This document shows, piece after piece, positions 26,256-35,519 of a stretch of 58,750 bases of DNA. Location of the stretch: positions 1 to 58,750 of the forward strand of contig JACCWM010000149.1 in NCBI GenBank assembly GCA_013697635.1, in the 5' to 3' direction. Within the stretch, counting starts at the first letter, position 1. The number at the start of each line of letters is the position of its first letter. The stretch is from Lujinxingiaceae bacterium. GTDB taxonomy: Bacteria; Myxococcota_A; Bradymonadia; Bradymonadales; Bradymonadaceae. The position numbers and the translations under genes are program-made. Under the pieces are notes generated by a model. It was not told the DNA's origin and ran no database searches. It saw nothing but the letters and a program-made list of their open reading frames with translations.

Positions 26256-27143
26256 TCAGGCGCCTCGTTGCGGATTCCAAAGCGCCACGAGCACGCCCAA
26301 CACGGTGACGGCGCAGCCCAGCGCAACCAGCTTGCCGGGCTGCTCGCCAAGCCAGATCCAGGCGATCAATGCTGCGCCGACGGGCTCTCCAAGGGTGGCG
26401 ATGCCCACACGCGTTGGTGTGGTGTGGGCTAGCGCCCAGGTCAAGAGATTGTGGCCGACGAGCTGAGGGACCAAGGCCGCCAGGAGCAGGAAACCCAACG
26501 CCGACGTCGACGAAGCGGCAAGCTCGACACCCATGGCTGCGGCCGCCCCCAACAGGAGCACGGCACCCACGAGCGTGGCGATGCCGGAGAAGGCAGCGAC
26601 ATCGAGCCCGCCCTCGAGCCTGCGGCCCATGAGCAAGTAGCCGGCCATGGCCACCGCGCCCAACAGAGCCAGCGCGTCTCCCAGCAGATGGTCCCCGGAG
26701 AGCCCGAGATCGTGTAGGCCAATGATCACAAGGCCGACCAGCGCCAGCGAAAGCGAGACCCAGAGCCGCGGCGTGGGACGATCCCGGCCCATGGCCAGTG
26801 CCCATACGGCCAGAATCAGCGGCGTCGCCGTCACGATCGTCACCGAGGCGGCCACCGAGGTCAACGTCAGCGACGTCACCCATGCCCCAAAGTGCACGGC
26901 ATAAAAGCAGCCCGCTGCGCCGGCCAAACCGACGCTTCGCGGCCGCAGCCGACCCGCTCTAAAGGCGCGAACGACAAACGGCGAGAGCAACACCGCGGCG
27001 ATCGCCAGGCGAATGCCTGCGCCCACGAGCGGATGCGTGGGCTGGGCCAGGCGAAAAAAGATTGCCGCAAACGAAAGCGCAGCAATCGCCACGACCAGCG
27101 CGACGCCCACGCCTCGATTGCCCTCTCGCGTTGCATGCACCAC
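26256..27143 (-). CDS. EamA/DMT-family transporter
   Basis: 295 residues with about ten hydrophobic segments in the two-fold repeated layout of drug/metabolite transporters (ALSFAAIFFRLAQPTHPLVGAGIR and, in the second half, QLVGHNLLTWALAHTTPTRVGIATLGEPVGAALIAW). The second-half signature ending in GEPV is typical of the EamA family. Substrate unknown; often amino-acid or metabolite export in the inner membrane. It is divergent from the gene at 27379. Confidence 0.85.
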   Translation of the reverse strand: MVHATREGNRGVGVALVVAIAALSFAAIFFRLAQPTHPLVGAGIRLAIAAVLLSPFVVRAFRAGRLRPRSVGLAGAAGCFYAVHFGAWVTSLTLTSVAASVTIVTATPLILAVWALAMGRDRPTPRLWVSLSLALVGLVIIGLHDLGLSGDHLLGDALALLGAVAMAGYLLMGRRLEGGLDVAAFSGIATLVGAVLLLGAAAAMGVELAASSTSALGFLLLAALVPQLVGHNLLTWALAHTTPTRVGIATLGEPVGAALIAWIWLGEQPGKLVALGCAVTVLGVLVALWNPQRGA

Positions 27144-27159
27144 GTCGATTCACCACCTC

Positions 27160-27189
27160 TTGGCCACGGACGGGCAACGCTGCTAGACT
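27160..27189 (+). promoter_or_regulatory. Possible promoter for the outer-membrane protein gene
   Basis: TTGGCC (27160-27165), 18-base spacer, TAGACT (27184-27189) in the divergent gap between the transporter and the gene starting at 27379. Only a moderate match to sigma70 consensus. Confidence 0.3.
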
Positions 27190-27378
27190 CTCGCCCAGTA
27201 GCCGTTGGGAAAACCGCACAAGACTGCCCGACCGCGCCCGTGATGACAACGCCAGACGCCAACGTGTGCGAAAAATCCACAACCGGCCTTGCTATTTGAG
27301 CGCGCCCCACCATGTTTAGATCCAACGTCATCACGTGTTTTTCGTTTAATCCTTGGCCTGCCCCCCGTGGAGCTCCCC

Positions 27379-30300
27379 ATGGTCTCAACCCAGACCGTGC
27401 GTCTGAGTTTGCTTATCGCCGCGCTACTGTTCACTGGTGTTCCGGCCAGCGCGGACGCGCAGATTTTTGTCTATCCTCGGCGTCCCAACCAGAGCAACGT
27501 GCGCTATTTCGAATTCGAATGGCGCCACATCGACATCCTCGTTGGCAACGATGCCGACAAAAGTGATGCCGAGAGGATCGAGCATGAGGGAGTGCCGGCG
27601 CCAAGCGGCACGGACCGCAGCTTTGAGCTGGGCGCAGGCGACGCTTACTGGAGCTACAGTCAGCGCGCCGGAGGGGTTCCCTATCGCGCCGAGCGCACGG
27701 TCAGCGCCCCAACACCAGGCGCTTCGAACCAGGCCGCGAGCGCAAACAGCGAGCCAGAAACCACGACCGTTTCCGAGGATGGCGACGTGCTCGAAACGCA
27801 GCCACCGCCAGGCGCCGGTGGTGAACCGCTCTCACCGCCGTTGATCGAGGCCCAGGCCGAGAGCTCCCTGCTCGACTCACGCGCGGGCGGCGTGCGGCTG
27901 TACTTCTATGAGCGCGAGCGAGACATCGCCGAGCGCGCTGCCGCCTTCATCGCAGACTCCTATCGCTACCTGGTCGATGAGTTTCGCCATGTGCCCTCCA
28001 AGACGCTGCCCTACGTGCTCTACAACAGCTATCAGGAGTTCTTGCAGACCAACATCTTCCCGATCCAGGAGGGCGTTCTCGGCGTGACCAGCCGCCGCGA
28101 CTTGCAGCTGATCCTGCCCTACTTTGGCGACCACCGCCTCTTTCAGCACGTCTCCACCCACGAGATGGTCCACCAGTTCACCATCCAAAAGGTGCGCGAC
28201 GTGGCCACGGCGGCCAATATCGCCGGCGACCCACTGGACATGGTGCCACTGTGGTTTATCGAGGGAATCGCCGAGTACTACGCTCATCGTGGACTCGATC
28301 CTGAGACCGAGATGATGGCGCGCGATCTCTTGCTCAACCCCGATCCGATGCGCGGCTATGTGATGCTCGATTTCTTTGAGGATCGCCCCTACAGCGGGCT
28401 TTGGACCTACAAGATTGGCCAGGTGCGCGCGGCCTTTCTCGAAGAATTCTACGGCGCCGGCACCCTGCAGCGCGTGCTCGAAGAGTCGGCGCGCCTGCTG
28501 CCCAACCGGCGTGACCGCCGCGCCGCGATAAGCTTTCGCGCGCTGCTCAGCCACATCACCGGCGACGATGCACGCACCCTCTCGGCGAAATTTGAAGCCT
28601 GGCTCAAGCGTCGCTCCTATTCGAGCTTCTTGCTCTCCGAGCAGGACTCACCCGACGTGATCTTCCTCAACGATATCCAAGGCGTCATGCAAACCATGGC
28701 CACCTCCCCAGATGGCCACTTGATCATGTACCGCTCGATCCAGCCGGAGACCGGGGAGGTACGCCTCTACGTCGTCGATGTGCGCGATCCCGCGCGCCAT
28801 CGTCGCATCACGGGCGACGGGCGCCCCGGCGTGGAGTCCTTGCATCCGGTGGCCGGACGCACCTTCGATGTGCGCGACGACCGGATCACCTTTGTCGCTC
28901 GCACCGGCGGACGCGACGTGATCTATGTGCAGGGACTTCGCCACAGTGCCGAGCGCGTCGAGCCCGAAGACGGCGGCGAGCGTGCACCATGGAAAGTGGA
29001 TCTCTCCTTGGGCTCGCGCCGGGCCTATGCGATCGGCAAAGCCGGCCTGCTCGCGGCCGAAAACCCCTCTTTTTCGCCCGATGGACGCCAGATCGCCTTT
29101 ATCGGCCTCGACGAAGATGGCCAAAAGGACCTTTACATATTCGAGGCGCTCGAAGGCGAAGAATTCCTGCTCTCTCGAGTGACCAACGACGAGTATGCCG
29201 AGCGCGGCGTCTCCTGGGGGCCGCAGGGCATCGTCTATTCATCGGACGCCACCGGCCATGGTCGCTACAATCTCTTTCGCTATGACCCGACCAGCGCCGG
29301 AGATCCTGAGCGCCTGACCTTTGAGCCGCGCGATCACTTCGATGCGCGCGCCATGGCCGATGGCCGCGTGCTCTTCTCGGCCTTTGACGCCGGACGAGCC
29401 AACATCCACGAAGTTGCACCGAACGGCCTGATCCGACGCACCGACATCGTCACCGGCCTCTTCGATCTGGGTCCCGGTCCCAACGGCAGCGTCTGGGCGC
29501 TCTTTCACCACCGCGGCCAACGCCAGCCCGTGCGCATCCCTCAGCAGCGCCTGCTCTCGGTCGAGATTGCCGTCGAACCCTTCGACCTGGCGCCCATGCC
29601 CCTGCCAACGCGCACGCTTGCCGAGGCCGAGGCCTACCGGCCCTTCGCAATCAAAAACTGGGAGATCAGCAATATCTTCGGGATCCTGGGTGCCAGTGGT
29701 TCCGGCGTGTTCGGCCAAATCATGCTGCTGACCAACGACCGGCTTCGAAATCATGCCGTGTTTTTCAACGCCCAGGCTTTCGGTTCCTGGGAGAGCACCG
29801 TGGCCAATCTGCTCTATCTCAATCAGGAGCGCCGCCTGATCTGGGGCGCGGGTCTCTTCCAGGATGTGCGCTACCGCTACGATCAGACCCCTGATGGCCT
29901 CGACAACTTTCTCTCGGCCGAGCGCTTCTATGGCACGCGCGCCACGTTGCGCTACCCGCTTGACCGCTTCCTCTACGTGCAGGCCGATTTGGCCGTCGGC
30001 GCCGTCTCCTACTTTCTTCCCCAGGGCAGCGAGAATTTCCTGCGCCGCCAGGAACAGGAACCGACGCGCGAGCCCCTGGTCAGTGTCTGGGAGCAAGAGA
30101 ATGACGGAACGCGCTTTCAGACCAGCCCCTCACTGAGCCTGGGCTACAACACCATTCGTTACCATCCAGGCACCGGCCCGATCTCGGGCACCTCGATCCT
30201 GCTCGAAAACACGATCAACGTACAACCCTTCGAGCCCGAGACCCACGGCAACGCGCGCATCGACGCCGAGCAGTACTTCCCGATCTATGGGCGGGTCAAC

Positions 30301-30708
30301 TTCTCGCTTCGTGGCGGCATCGGGACCACCTATGGCGGCGATCTGGCGCGCCAATTCTACCTCTCGAGCTTCGACACGCTGCGCGGCGTCGAATTTGGCG
30401 ACGCCGACTTCCTGCTCGGCCACCGCTTCTTCTTCTCCAAGGCGGAGTTGCGCTTCCCGCTCAACTTTCTGGTGCGCCTGCCGATCGTCGATCTCGAGGG
30501 CATCCTCGGTGCCGACTTCGGCGCAGCCGGCGACGCTCTTGACCACCTCTGGCAGCGACGGGCACTGGGCCTGGTCACCGGCTTCAACTTCGGACTCGGA
30601 CCACTGGTCTTCAGACTGCACTTCGCAAAACCGCTCGACATCGGCACGGTCGTTCCCAACGAAGGCAATTGGATCACCAACTTCTCGCTGGGTTGGCGCT
30701 ACTGGTAA
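27379..30708 (+). CDS. Outer-membrane protein: metalloprotease-like, TolB-like and beta-barrel parts
   Basis: 1109 residues. Signal peptide cleaved near ASADAQ. A gluzincin/peptidase-MA-like domain follows, with HEMVH near 261 and WFIEGIAEYYA near 295, i.e. an HExxH plus downstream Glu layout that would bind zinc. A TolB/PD40 beta-propeller region comes next (FSPDGRQIAFIG near 563, SWGPQGIVYSSDATGHGRYN). The last ~350 residues are amphipathic strands ending ...GWITNFSLGWRYW, a surface-antigen/BamA-type beta barrel with an aromatic C-terminus. Likely an outer-membrane protein exposing a periplasmic or surface hydrolase-like region. Start ATG 27379 follows a GTGGAG site. I do not know a characterised homologue of the whole architecture. 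Confidence 0.75.
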   Translation: MVSTQTVRLSLLIAALLFTGVPASADAQIFVYPRRPNQSNVRYFEFEWRHIDILVGNDADKSDAERIEHEGVPAPSGTDRSFELGAGDAYWSYSQRAGGVPYRAERTVSAPTPGASNQAASANSEPETTTVSEDGDVLETQPPPGAGGEPLSPPLIEAQAESSLLDSRAGGVRLYFYERERDIAERAAAFIADSYRYLVDEFRHVPSKTLPYVLYNSYQEFLQTNIFPIQEGVLGVTSRRDLQLILPYFGDHRLFQHVSTHEMVHQFTIQKVRDVATAANIAGDPLDMVPLWFIEGIAEYYAHRGLDPETEMMARDLLLNPDPMRGYVMLDFFEDRPYSGLWTYKIGQVRAAFLEEFYGAGTLQRVLEESARLLPNRRDRRAAISFRALLSHITGDDARTLSAKFEAWLKRRSYSSFLLSEQDSPDVIFLNDIQGVMQTMATSPDGHLIMYRSIQPETGEVRLYVVDVRDPARHRRITGDGRPGVESLHPVAGRTFDVRDDRITFVARTGGRDVIYVQGLRHSAERVEPEDGGERAPWKVDLSLGSRRAYAIGKAGLLAAENPSFSPDGRQIAFIGLDEDGQKDLYIFEALEGEEFLLSRVTNDEYAERGVSWGPQGIVYSSDATGHGRYNLFRYDPTSAGDPERLTFEPRDHFDARAMADGRVLFSAFDAGRANIHEVAPNGLIRRTDIVTGLFDLGPGPNGSVWALFHHRGQRQPVRIPQQRLLSVEIAVEPFDLAPMPLPTRTLAEAEAYRPFAIKNWEISNIFGILGASGSGVFGQIMLLTNDRLRNHAVFFNAQAFGSWESTVANLLYLNQERRLIWGAGLFQDVRYRYDQTPDGLDNFLSAERFYGTRATLRYPLDRFLYVQADLAVGAVSYFLPQGSENFLRRQEQEPTREPLVSVWEQENDGTRFQTSPSLSLGYNTIRYHPGTGPISGTSILLENTINVQPFEPETHGNARIDAEQYFPIYGRVNFSLRGGIGTTYGGDLARQFYLSSFDTLRGVEFGDADFLLGHRFFFSKAELRFPLNFLVRLPIVDLEGILGADFGAAGDALDHLWQRRALGLVTGFNFGLGPLVFRLHFAKPLDIGTVVPNEGNWITNFSLGWRYW

Positions 30709-30715
30709 GAGCGTC

Positions 30716-30743
30716 TTGACGCGGCAAAGCCTGCGGATATAAG
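30716..30743 (+). promoter_or_regulatory. Sigma70-type promoter
   Basis: TTGACG (30716-30721), 16-base spacer, TATAAG (30738-30743), about 90 bases ahead of the GTG at 30841. It would serve the two-gene unit 30841-31601. Confidence 0.55.
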
Positions 30744-30840
30744 AATGTTGTTGCGGCACTTCATTCTAAAACCCTGGCATTGTTCATAGTCTGCTCTCCA
30801 GGGTGCGTGTCGCAGGCCAATTCAGTTTGGAGGTTGTTCC

Positions 30841-31320
30841 GTGTCCGACCCAATAGAGATCCTGGAGCGACGGCTCAAAAGCACTCTCACCCAGCAGCAG
30901 GATCCGCGCGGCCTCCACTTCTTCTGCCAGGTCGGCGGAAGCTACGATGCCCTGGGCATTGTCACCTTGCAGATCTCAGGCAACGGCCGCGCTCTTTTGA
31001 GCTGGCGACAAGAAGACGACAGCGACCTGTGGAGCTTGCAGTTGGACCCCTCCGACATGCTCAAATTCCACGGATTGCTGCTGGCCAACCCTTTCTGGTC
31101 GGTCACGCCCGCTCGCCGGCCGCGCCAGGGTGAGGAGATCAACGTGCACCTGCGCGTCTCCGATCAAGTCGCCGGCACCTACAACGGCATCCAATTCTGG
31201 ACCAACGACCTCGACGCCTATCCCGTGCTTCGCCAACTCATGACCCGCCTTAGCCGCCTGATGCGAACCCTGAGCGAGGACGTCATCTCCTTTGACGAGC
31301 TCGAAAAGATCCGCGCATGA
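30841..31320 (+). CDS. Hypothetical protein, 159 residues
   Basis: No signal peptide or membrane segment. The sequence looks like a small globular alpha/beta domain (HFFCQVGGSYDALGIVTLQI, then RQGEEINVHLRVSDQ) ending in a charged helix. I do not recognise the family. A start at GTG is supported by a strong GGAGG seven bases upstream. It is co-transcribed with, and overlaps by four bases, the small lipoprotein at 31317, so the two may act together, perhaps at the envelope. Confidence 0.75.
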   Translation: MSDPIEILERRLKSTLTQQQDPRGLHFFCQVGGSYDALGIVTLQISGNGRALLSWRQEDDSDLWSLQLDPSDMLKFHGLLLANPFWSVTPARRPRQGEEINVHLRVSDQVAGTYNGIQFWTNDLDAYPVLRQLMTRLSRLMRTLSEDVISFDELEKIRA

Positions 31321-31601
31321 AGCGCTTTGCAACCTCTGTACTGGTCTTGTTTGGTTTCGCACTGGCCTGCGGCGCCTGCGGGCGCCGCCAGGTCGATGCC
31401 GCGACGATCGAACAATCCAAAGCCGCGCTCACCCAACACGTCGAACGCGTGCAAGCCGACAGCCAGCGCACCATGGGCGAGGCTGAAGCCACCTTGGAGC
31501 AGACCTCGAAAAAGGTCAGCGCGACGATCGGCGAGGCCGATGACAACGTCGAAGACCTGCTCCAAGCCCCTCAAAAAGGCCCCGCAACGCCGTCACCTTG
31601 A
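31317..31601 (+). CDS. Small lipoprotein with a coiled-coil-like body
   Basis: 94 residues. Signal sequence MKRFATSVLVLFGFALACGAC with a lipobox (ALAC or CGAC), then a charged helical segment (VERVQADSQRTMGEAEATLEQ). It starts with an ATGA overlap with the preceding hypothetical gene, so the two are probably translated together. Its last 9 bases overlap the 3' end of the convergent methyltransferase gene at 31593. Confidence 0.7.
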   Translation: MKRFATSVLVLFGFALACGACGRRQVDAATIEQSKAALTQHVERVQADSQRTMGEAEATLEQTSKKVSATIGEADDNVEDLLQAPQKGPATPSP

Positions 31602-32903
31602 GCGCAACGCGGCCACCGTCTCAATGTGCGATGTGCGCGCAAACATGTCGAAGAAGCTCAGCGCTTCGAGCTGCCAGCCGCCCTGCGCCAGAATCTTGAG
31701 ATCGCGTCCCAGACACGCCGGATCGCAAGAAACATAGACGATGCTTCCCGAGAATTGCCGAGCGACGATCTCCTCGCAGATCGCCGAGGCCCCCTGGCGC
31801 GGGGGATCGAGCACAAGCACGTCGAAGTCCTCGAGCGCGGCCTCGACAATGCCACCAAATCCCTGCGCGAGATCACCTACGATGAACTCGAACGTCGACA
31901 GCCCGGCGGCCTCGGCCATCGCCTGCGCAGCGCGCGTGGTATGTCGGTCTCCTTCGACGCCGACAAGGCTTGAGACGACATCGGCAAGGGCAAACGCGAT
32001 GTTTCCGGCACCACAAAACAGCTCCAGCACACGCGGCCGCCCCAACCGCCCGACCAGCTCGCGAACATGGCCTACCAACAGCGCGTTGACCGCGTCATTG
32101 GCCTGACGAAAATGGCCCGCCGGCAAGCGATGACCACTGATCGGGGGCGTGGCCAGCACCCGTTCGGCATCGATCTCTATATCGCCCACCGCCCACCGCG
32201 ATGAGGCGTCGACGACACGCACGCCCGCGATGAGATCGCTTCGCTCGACCAGCGCCGAAAGCGCGCTGCGCAACCGCGCCACGTCCTTGATTGGGCGCGC
32301 CGAGGTCAAGATCGCAACAACCGATCGCGTCGAGGCCGTCTCGATCACCAGTTCGGCTTCTTCGAGTCCGCCCAAGAGTGCAAACAAGAGGTTTCGCGCC
32401 TCGTTGATGATCGGCTGGGCAACCAGGCAGTTGTCCACCGTGACTACGTCATGGCTGCCCTCGGCAAAAAAGCCCAGCTTTGCGCCCGATCGGCCCTTGC
32501 TTCGAAGATGAAAGGTCACCCGGTTGCGATAGTGGTGAGCCTGGGGCGAGGCCACCAGTTGGGCTTGAGGAAGCTCTAGCCCGCTGATGCGCTCGATGGT
32601 CTCGCGCGCGGCCGTGGACTTGAAACCAAGCTCGAGTTCATAGCTGGTGTGCCAGTACTGACACCCGCCACATCCTAGCCTAAAGAAGCCACACTGCGAT
32701 TCCGTACGCGCCTTGGACGCCTCGAGCACACGGACAATCTCACCGCGCGCAAAGGTCTTTTTCTGGCGGACCAGGCGGATCTCCAGCAAGTCACCTGGCA
32801 GACTCCTCGGCACGAAGACCACCCGGCCGTCGGCCAGGTGCCCGACACCGTCGCCGCCTTGCGCCATGCGCTCTATGCAAACTTGTTCACGTGGCTGTGT
32901 CAC
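31593..32903 (-). CDS. TrmA/RumA-family RNA (uracil-5-)-methyltransferase
   Basis: 436 residues. N-terminal TRAM-like beta domain (VCIERMAQGGDGVGHL... VFVPRSLPGDLLEIRLV), then the 4Fe-4S cysteines in CGFFRLGCGGCQYW, and a methyltransferase domain with the catalytic LDPPRQG and YVSCDPACLGRDL motifs. It methylates uracil C5 in 23S rRNA (RlmC/RlmD type) or tRNA; the exact target is not decidable. GTG start at 32903 with AGGAG five bases upstream. Overlaps the lipoprotein at its 3' end. Confidence 0.9.
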   Translation of the reverse strand: MTQPREQVCIERMAQGGDGVGHLADGRVVFVPRSLPGDLLEIRLVRQKKTFARGEIVRVLEASKARTESQCGFFRLGCGGCQYWHTSYELELGFKSTAARETIERISGLELPQAQLVASPQAHHYRNRVTFHLRSKGRSGAKLGFFAEGSHDVVTVDNCLVAQPIINEARNLLFALLGGLEEAELVIETASTRSVVAILTSARPIKDVARLRSALSALVERSDLIAGVRVVDASSRWAVGDIEIDAERVLATPPISGHRLPAGHFRQANDAVNALLVGHVRELVGRLGRPRVLELFCGAGNIAFALADVVSSLVGVEGDRHTTRAAQAMAEAAGLSTFEFIVGDLAQGFGGIVEAALEDFDVLVLDPPRQGASAICEEIVARQFSGSIVYVSCDPACLGRDLKILAQGGWQLEALSFFDMFARTSHIETVAALRSR

Positions 32904-32945
32904 TTCTCTCCTGACGCCGTTAAGCGCTCGAGCGCGTTCAAAGGC

Positions 32946-32974
32946 TTGAACGACGATTCAATCAGTTGTATCGT
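32946..32974 (+). promoter_or_regulatory. Possible sigma70-type promoter
   Basis: TTGAAC (32946-32951), 17-base spacer, TATCGT (32969-32974), about 45 bases upstream of the ATG at 33019. Confidence 0.4.
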
Positions 32975-33018
32975 GGTGCGCAGTGTCATCATGACGACAA
33001 TAACGGTGGCGGAGATCA

Positions 33019-33675
33019 ATGGATTCTCAAACCCCACCACAACGTGTAGTGCCCATGCCTTTAATGCAATTGAATTCTTTTCGCTCGACGCGCCGTCTCA
33101 CCACGCTCGCCATTTTGATAGTTTTTTGCACCCTGACCATCGCCTGCAAGTCAGAAGTTGAACCCGAGCCCCTGGCGCTCGAGATTGTTCAGCCCGTCGA
33201 GCCGCAAACCGAGCCCGAAGATCCGCTCAAAGAAGCACGCGCCGACGCCCAGATCAAGGCTCAAGCGCTGATCATGCCCATCACCGAGCAGGCCCAGGTC
33301 GTGGCCGCTGAAATCGAAGCCTCGCAAAATCAACCGGTCGTGCAAGCTCGCCGCCCACGCATCCAGGAAGCTGAGACCGGCCAGATCGTCGACCAACGCC
33401 AGGTGCGCGCCGTTCTCTCCCAGAACCAGGGCGCGATGAAAAACTGCTACGAGCGTGCCTTGCGTCGCGATCCCAATTTGCGCGGACGTGTCGTCCTCAA
33501 CCTTTTGATTGGCACGTCAGGCGCGGTCAACGAAGCCAAGGTGCGTGGAGAAACGTTAAACGACACCATGGTCAGCGAATGCATGGAGCAACTCGCGCGC
33601 GCTCTGGTCTTTCCCAAGCCGGAAGGCGGCGCGGTGCGCATGAACGTGCCCTACATGTTCAGCCCCCAATTTTAG
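33019..33675 (+). CDS. AgmX/PglI C-terminal domain lipoprotein
   Basis: 218 residues. Signal peptide with lipobox TLTIAC, Pro/Glu-rich linker, then an AgmX/PglI-type C-terminal domain: NCYERALRRDPNLRGRVVLN and MVSECMEQLARALVFPKPEGG, ending in VPYMFSPQF, the usual aromatic end. In Myxococcus xanthus AgmX and PglI are gliding-motility-linked proteins, and this domain resembles TonB C-terminal domains, suggesting a role in envelope-spanning force or signalling. Strong Shine-Dalgarno (GGAG at 33011-33014). It is followed by a shared terminator with the kinase gene. Confidence 0.75.
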   Translation: MDSQTPPQRVVPMPLMQLNSFRSTRRLTTLAILIVFCTLTIACKSEVEPEPLALEIVQPVEPQTEPEDPLKEARADAQIKAQALIMPITEQAQVVAAEIEASQNQPVVQARRPRIQEAETGQIVDQRQVRAVLSQNQGAMKNCYERALRRDPNLRGRVVLNLLIGTSGAVNEAKVRGETLNDTMVSECMEQLARALVFPKPEGGAVRMNVPYMFSPQF

Positions 33676-33686
33676 TCATGTAAGCG

Positions 33687-33727
33687 GCGCGCTCAAAAGG
33701 TCTGTTCGAGCGCCTTTTTGAGCGCGC
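33687..33727. terminator. Bidirectional stem-loop between convergent AgmX-type and kinase genes
   Basis: GCGCGCTCAAAAGG (33687-33700) pairs with CCTTTTTGAGCGCGC (33713-33727) with one bulged T and a 12-base loop. It straddles the kinase stop codon (33693) and follows the lipoprotein stop at 33675. The A- and T-rich arm ends make it fit for termination in either direction. Confidence 0.7.
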
Positions 33728-35384
33728 GGTCATTGCCCGGCGTGGGCGTGGACGCCGGTGTGCCAGACTTCTTCTGTTCGGAGCGCACACGCTGCACGCG
33801 GCCGTCTTTGTCGACCATTTCGGGCTCATCGACAATGATCAAGCGTGACCGATTGGGGGCCTTCAACTCGCCGGCGACACTTCGCGCCTCGATGACGATA
33901 TTGGCCGCCTGCAAGGCCGCCACACTCAGCACGTTGGACATGTCGAGCGGCTCGCTGGGAATCTCGTTGAACACCACCGTGTCAACGCTTTCCCCATCAC
34001 CGGTGTTGAAGGCAAATACGACCAGGGCAATGACGACAAGCAATGCCGCTGCACCGATCGCTATTTGCTTGCCTCCAAATCCACCATCTACCTTCAACCC
34101 CTCGTGTTCTTCGTCGTCCAACCGCTCGCTGCGCAGCGACGGTGGGGCCGCGATAGTCGCCATCAGCGCCACTCGTTTGCCAGACGACATGGAACTGTCC
34201 GCTGCTGCGACCGCGCGCTCGCCACTGGCGTTGGAGTCAGCGCTTGCATCCATGGTCGGCGCACGCACGGCTCGAAATTGACTCGAGCTATCGACAATGG
34301 CGATCTGTTGTGAGACATCCGAGCTCTTGATCCAGCCCTGCAGTCCGATGGGATCGACCTCTTCGGCCGGGATCGATTCGAGCAAAGCGCGATCAAAGCA
34401 GCGCTCTCGAATGCCAATGAGCGTGGTGGCGACCTCCTCCATCGTCTCGGGTCGCTCAGCGGGGTCCTTGGCCAACAGGCGCATCACAAAGCGATCGAGC
34501 TCGGGCGGCACACTGAGCAGGCCCGGAATGCTCGAAAGCGGGCGTGCAGGCTCGTTGATATGCTTGACGGCAAAGCCCATTTGCGTGGTCGCATGAAAGG
34601 GCAAATTGCCGCTGATCAATTCGTAGAGAATGATCCCGATACCATAGATGTCCGCGCGCGCGCCGACCACATCGCCACGCGCTTGCTCGGGGCTCATGTA
34701 GGCAGGCGTTCCCCAAAGCGTGCCCGACTGCGTCATCGTCTCGGCGCGTATGTGCTTGGCGATGCCAAAATCGAGAAGCTTAGGAAACTCCTTGTTGCCG
34801 TCAACCTTGAGCAAGAAGATGTTCTCGGGCTTCAGGTCGCGATGGATCACCTCTTTGGTGTGCGCCTCACCCAAAACGCCACAGATCGGCGGCACAATGT
34901 CGAAGACTTCCTGATAACTGACGAATCGGTAGGCCAGCCGGTCCGCCAGGCTCTCGCCGCCCAGCAGCTCCATGACCATGTAGAAATGGCCCTCGGAGGT
35001 CTGACCGAAATCGTAGAGGCGCACGGCATGCGGATGCTGCAAGCTCGAGATCACGCGCGCCTCGTACATGAAGCGCTTGCGGATGTTGTCGTCTCGCGCA
35101 AAGTCGACTTTGAGCAGCTTGAGCGCCACATCGCTGTCGAAGTCCAGCCGGCGGGCACTATAGACCGTGCCCATGCCACCCTCACCCAACTTTCGGTAGA
35201 TTCGAAAACGCCCATCGAAGAGCGTGCCGATCAACGGGTCAGAGCGGTCCTCGGAGGCCAATTCCAACAGGCGCGCGCCGTCGTTTGGACAGATGTCCAT
35301 GCCTGTGTGGAAGGTCTTTCCGCACTGCCAGCACATCTTCTCCCGGTCACTCAGTTTCACGTCTGTGGGCTTGGAGTTGACCAC
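33693..35384 (-). CDS. Membrane-anchored Ser/Thr protein kinase with zinc-ribbon head
   Basis: 563 residues. N-terminal zinc-ribbon-like Cys cluster (MCWQCGKTF...CPNDG). An intact kinase domain follows: LGEGGMGTVYSA, the VAIK-type Lys in VALKLLK, catalytic HRDLKPENIFLL near 180, DFGIAKH near 204 and the activation-segment APE-type AYMSPEQARGD. After a Ser/Thr/Ala-rich linker there is one membrane segment (AIGAAALLVVIALVVFAF, near 440-460), then a periplasmic tail. Likely a Hanks-type signalling kinase at the inner membrane. The PP2C fusion at 8709 has a related zinc-ribbon head and could be an opposing phosphatase. A good promoter (35438-35466) precedes the GTG start. Confidence 0.9.
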   Translation of the reverse strand: MVNSKPTDVKLSDREKMCWQCGKTFHTGMDICPNDGARLLELASEDRSDPLIGTLFDGRFRIYRKLGEGGMGTVYSARRLDFDSDVALKLLKVDFARDDNIRKRFMYEARVISSLQHPHAVRLYDFGQTSEGHFYMVMELLGGESLADRLAYRFVSYQEVFDIVPPICGVLGEAHTKEVIHRDLKPENIFLLKVDGNKEFPKLLDFGIAKHIRAETMTQSGTLWGTPAYMSPEQARGDVVGARADIYGIGIILYELISGNLPFHATTQMGFAVKHINEPARPLSSIPGLLSVPPELDRFVMRLLAKDPAERPETMEEVATTLIGIRERCFDRALLESIPAEEVDPIGLQGWIKSSDVSQQIAIVDSSSQFRAVRAPTMDASADSNASGERAVAAADSSMSSGKRVALMATIAAPPSLRSERLDDEEHEGLKVDGGFGGKQIAIGAAALLVVIALVVFAFNTGDGESVDTVVFNEIPSEPLDMSNVLSVAALQAANIVIEARSVAGELKAPNRSRLIIVDEPEMVDKDGRVQRVRSEQKKSGTPASTPTPGNDRALKKALEQTF

Positions 35385-35416
35385 GCGAGTCTCAAATTAT
35401 CTTGGAGTTTTGGAGC

Positions 35417-35428
35417 AGGCGATCGCCT
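35417..35428. promoter_or_regulatory. 12-bp palindrome just downstream of the kinase promoter
   Basis: AGGCGATCGCCT is a perfect palindrome (core GCGATCGC) placed about +3 to +14 relative to the predicted transcription start. Operator or repeat; the same octamer is common in some genomes, so this may be chance. Confidence 0.35.
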
Positions 35429-35437
35429 AACTCCACG

Positions 35438-35466
35438 AGTATAGGGGAAGCCAGGGTCAGTAGCAA
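35438..35466 (-). promoter_or_regulatory. Sigma70-type promoter for the Ser/Thr kinase
   Basis: Minus strand TTGCTA (35461-35466), 17-base spacer, TATACT (35438-35443). This is one of the best matches in the window and gives a leader of about 50 bases to the GTG at 35384. Confidence 0.6.
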
Positions 35467-35519
35467 TCACCGACCGCATGCCGATCGGATTAACAAATCT
35501 TTGAACGCTGATCCACGGG

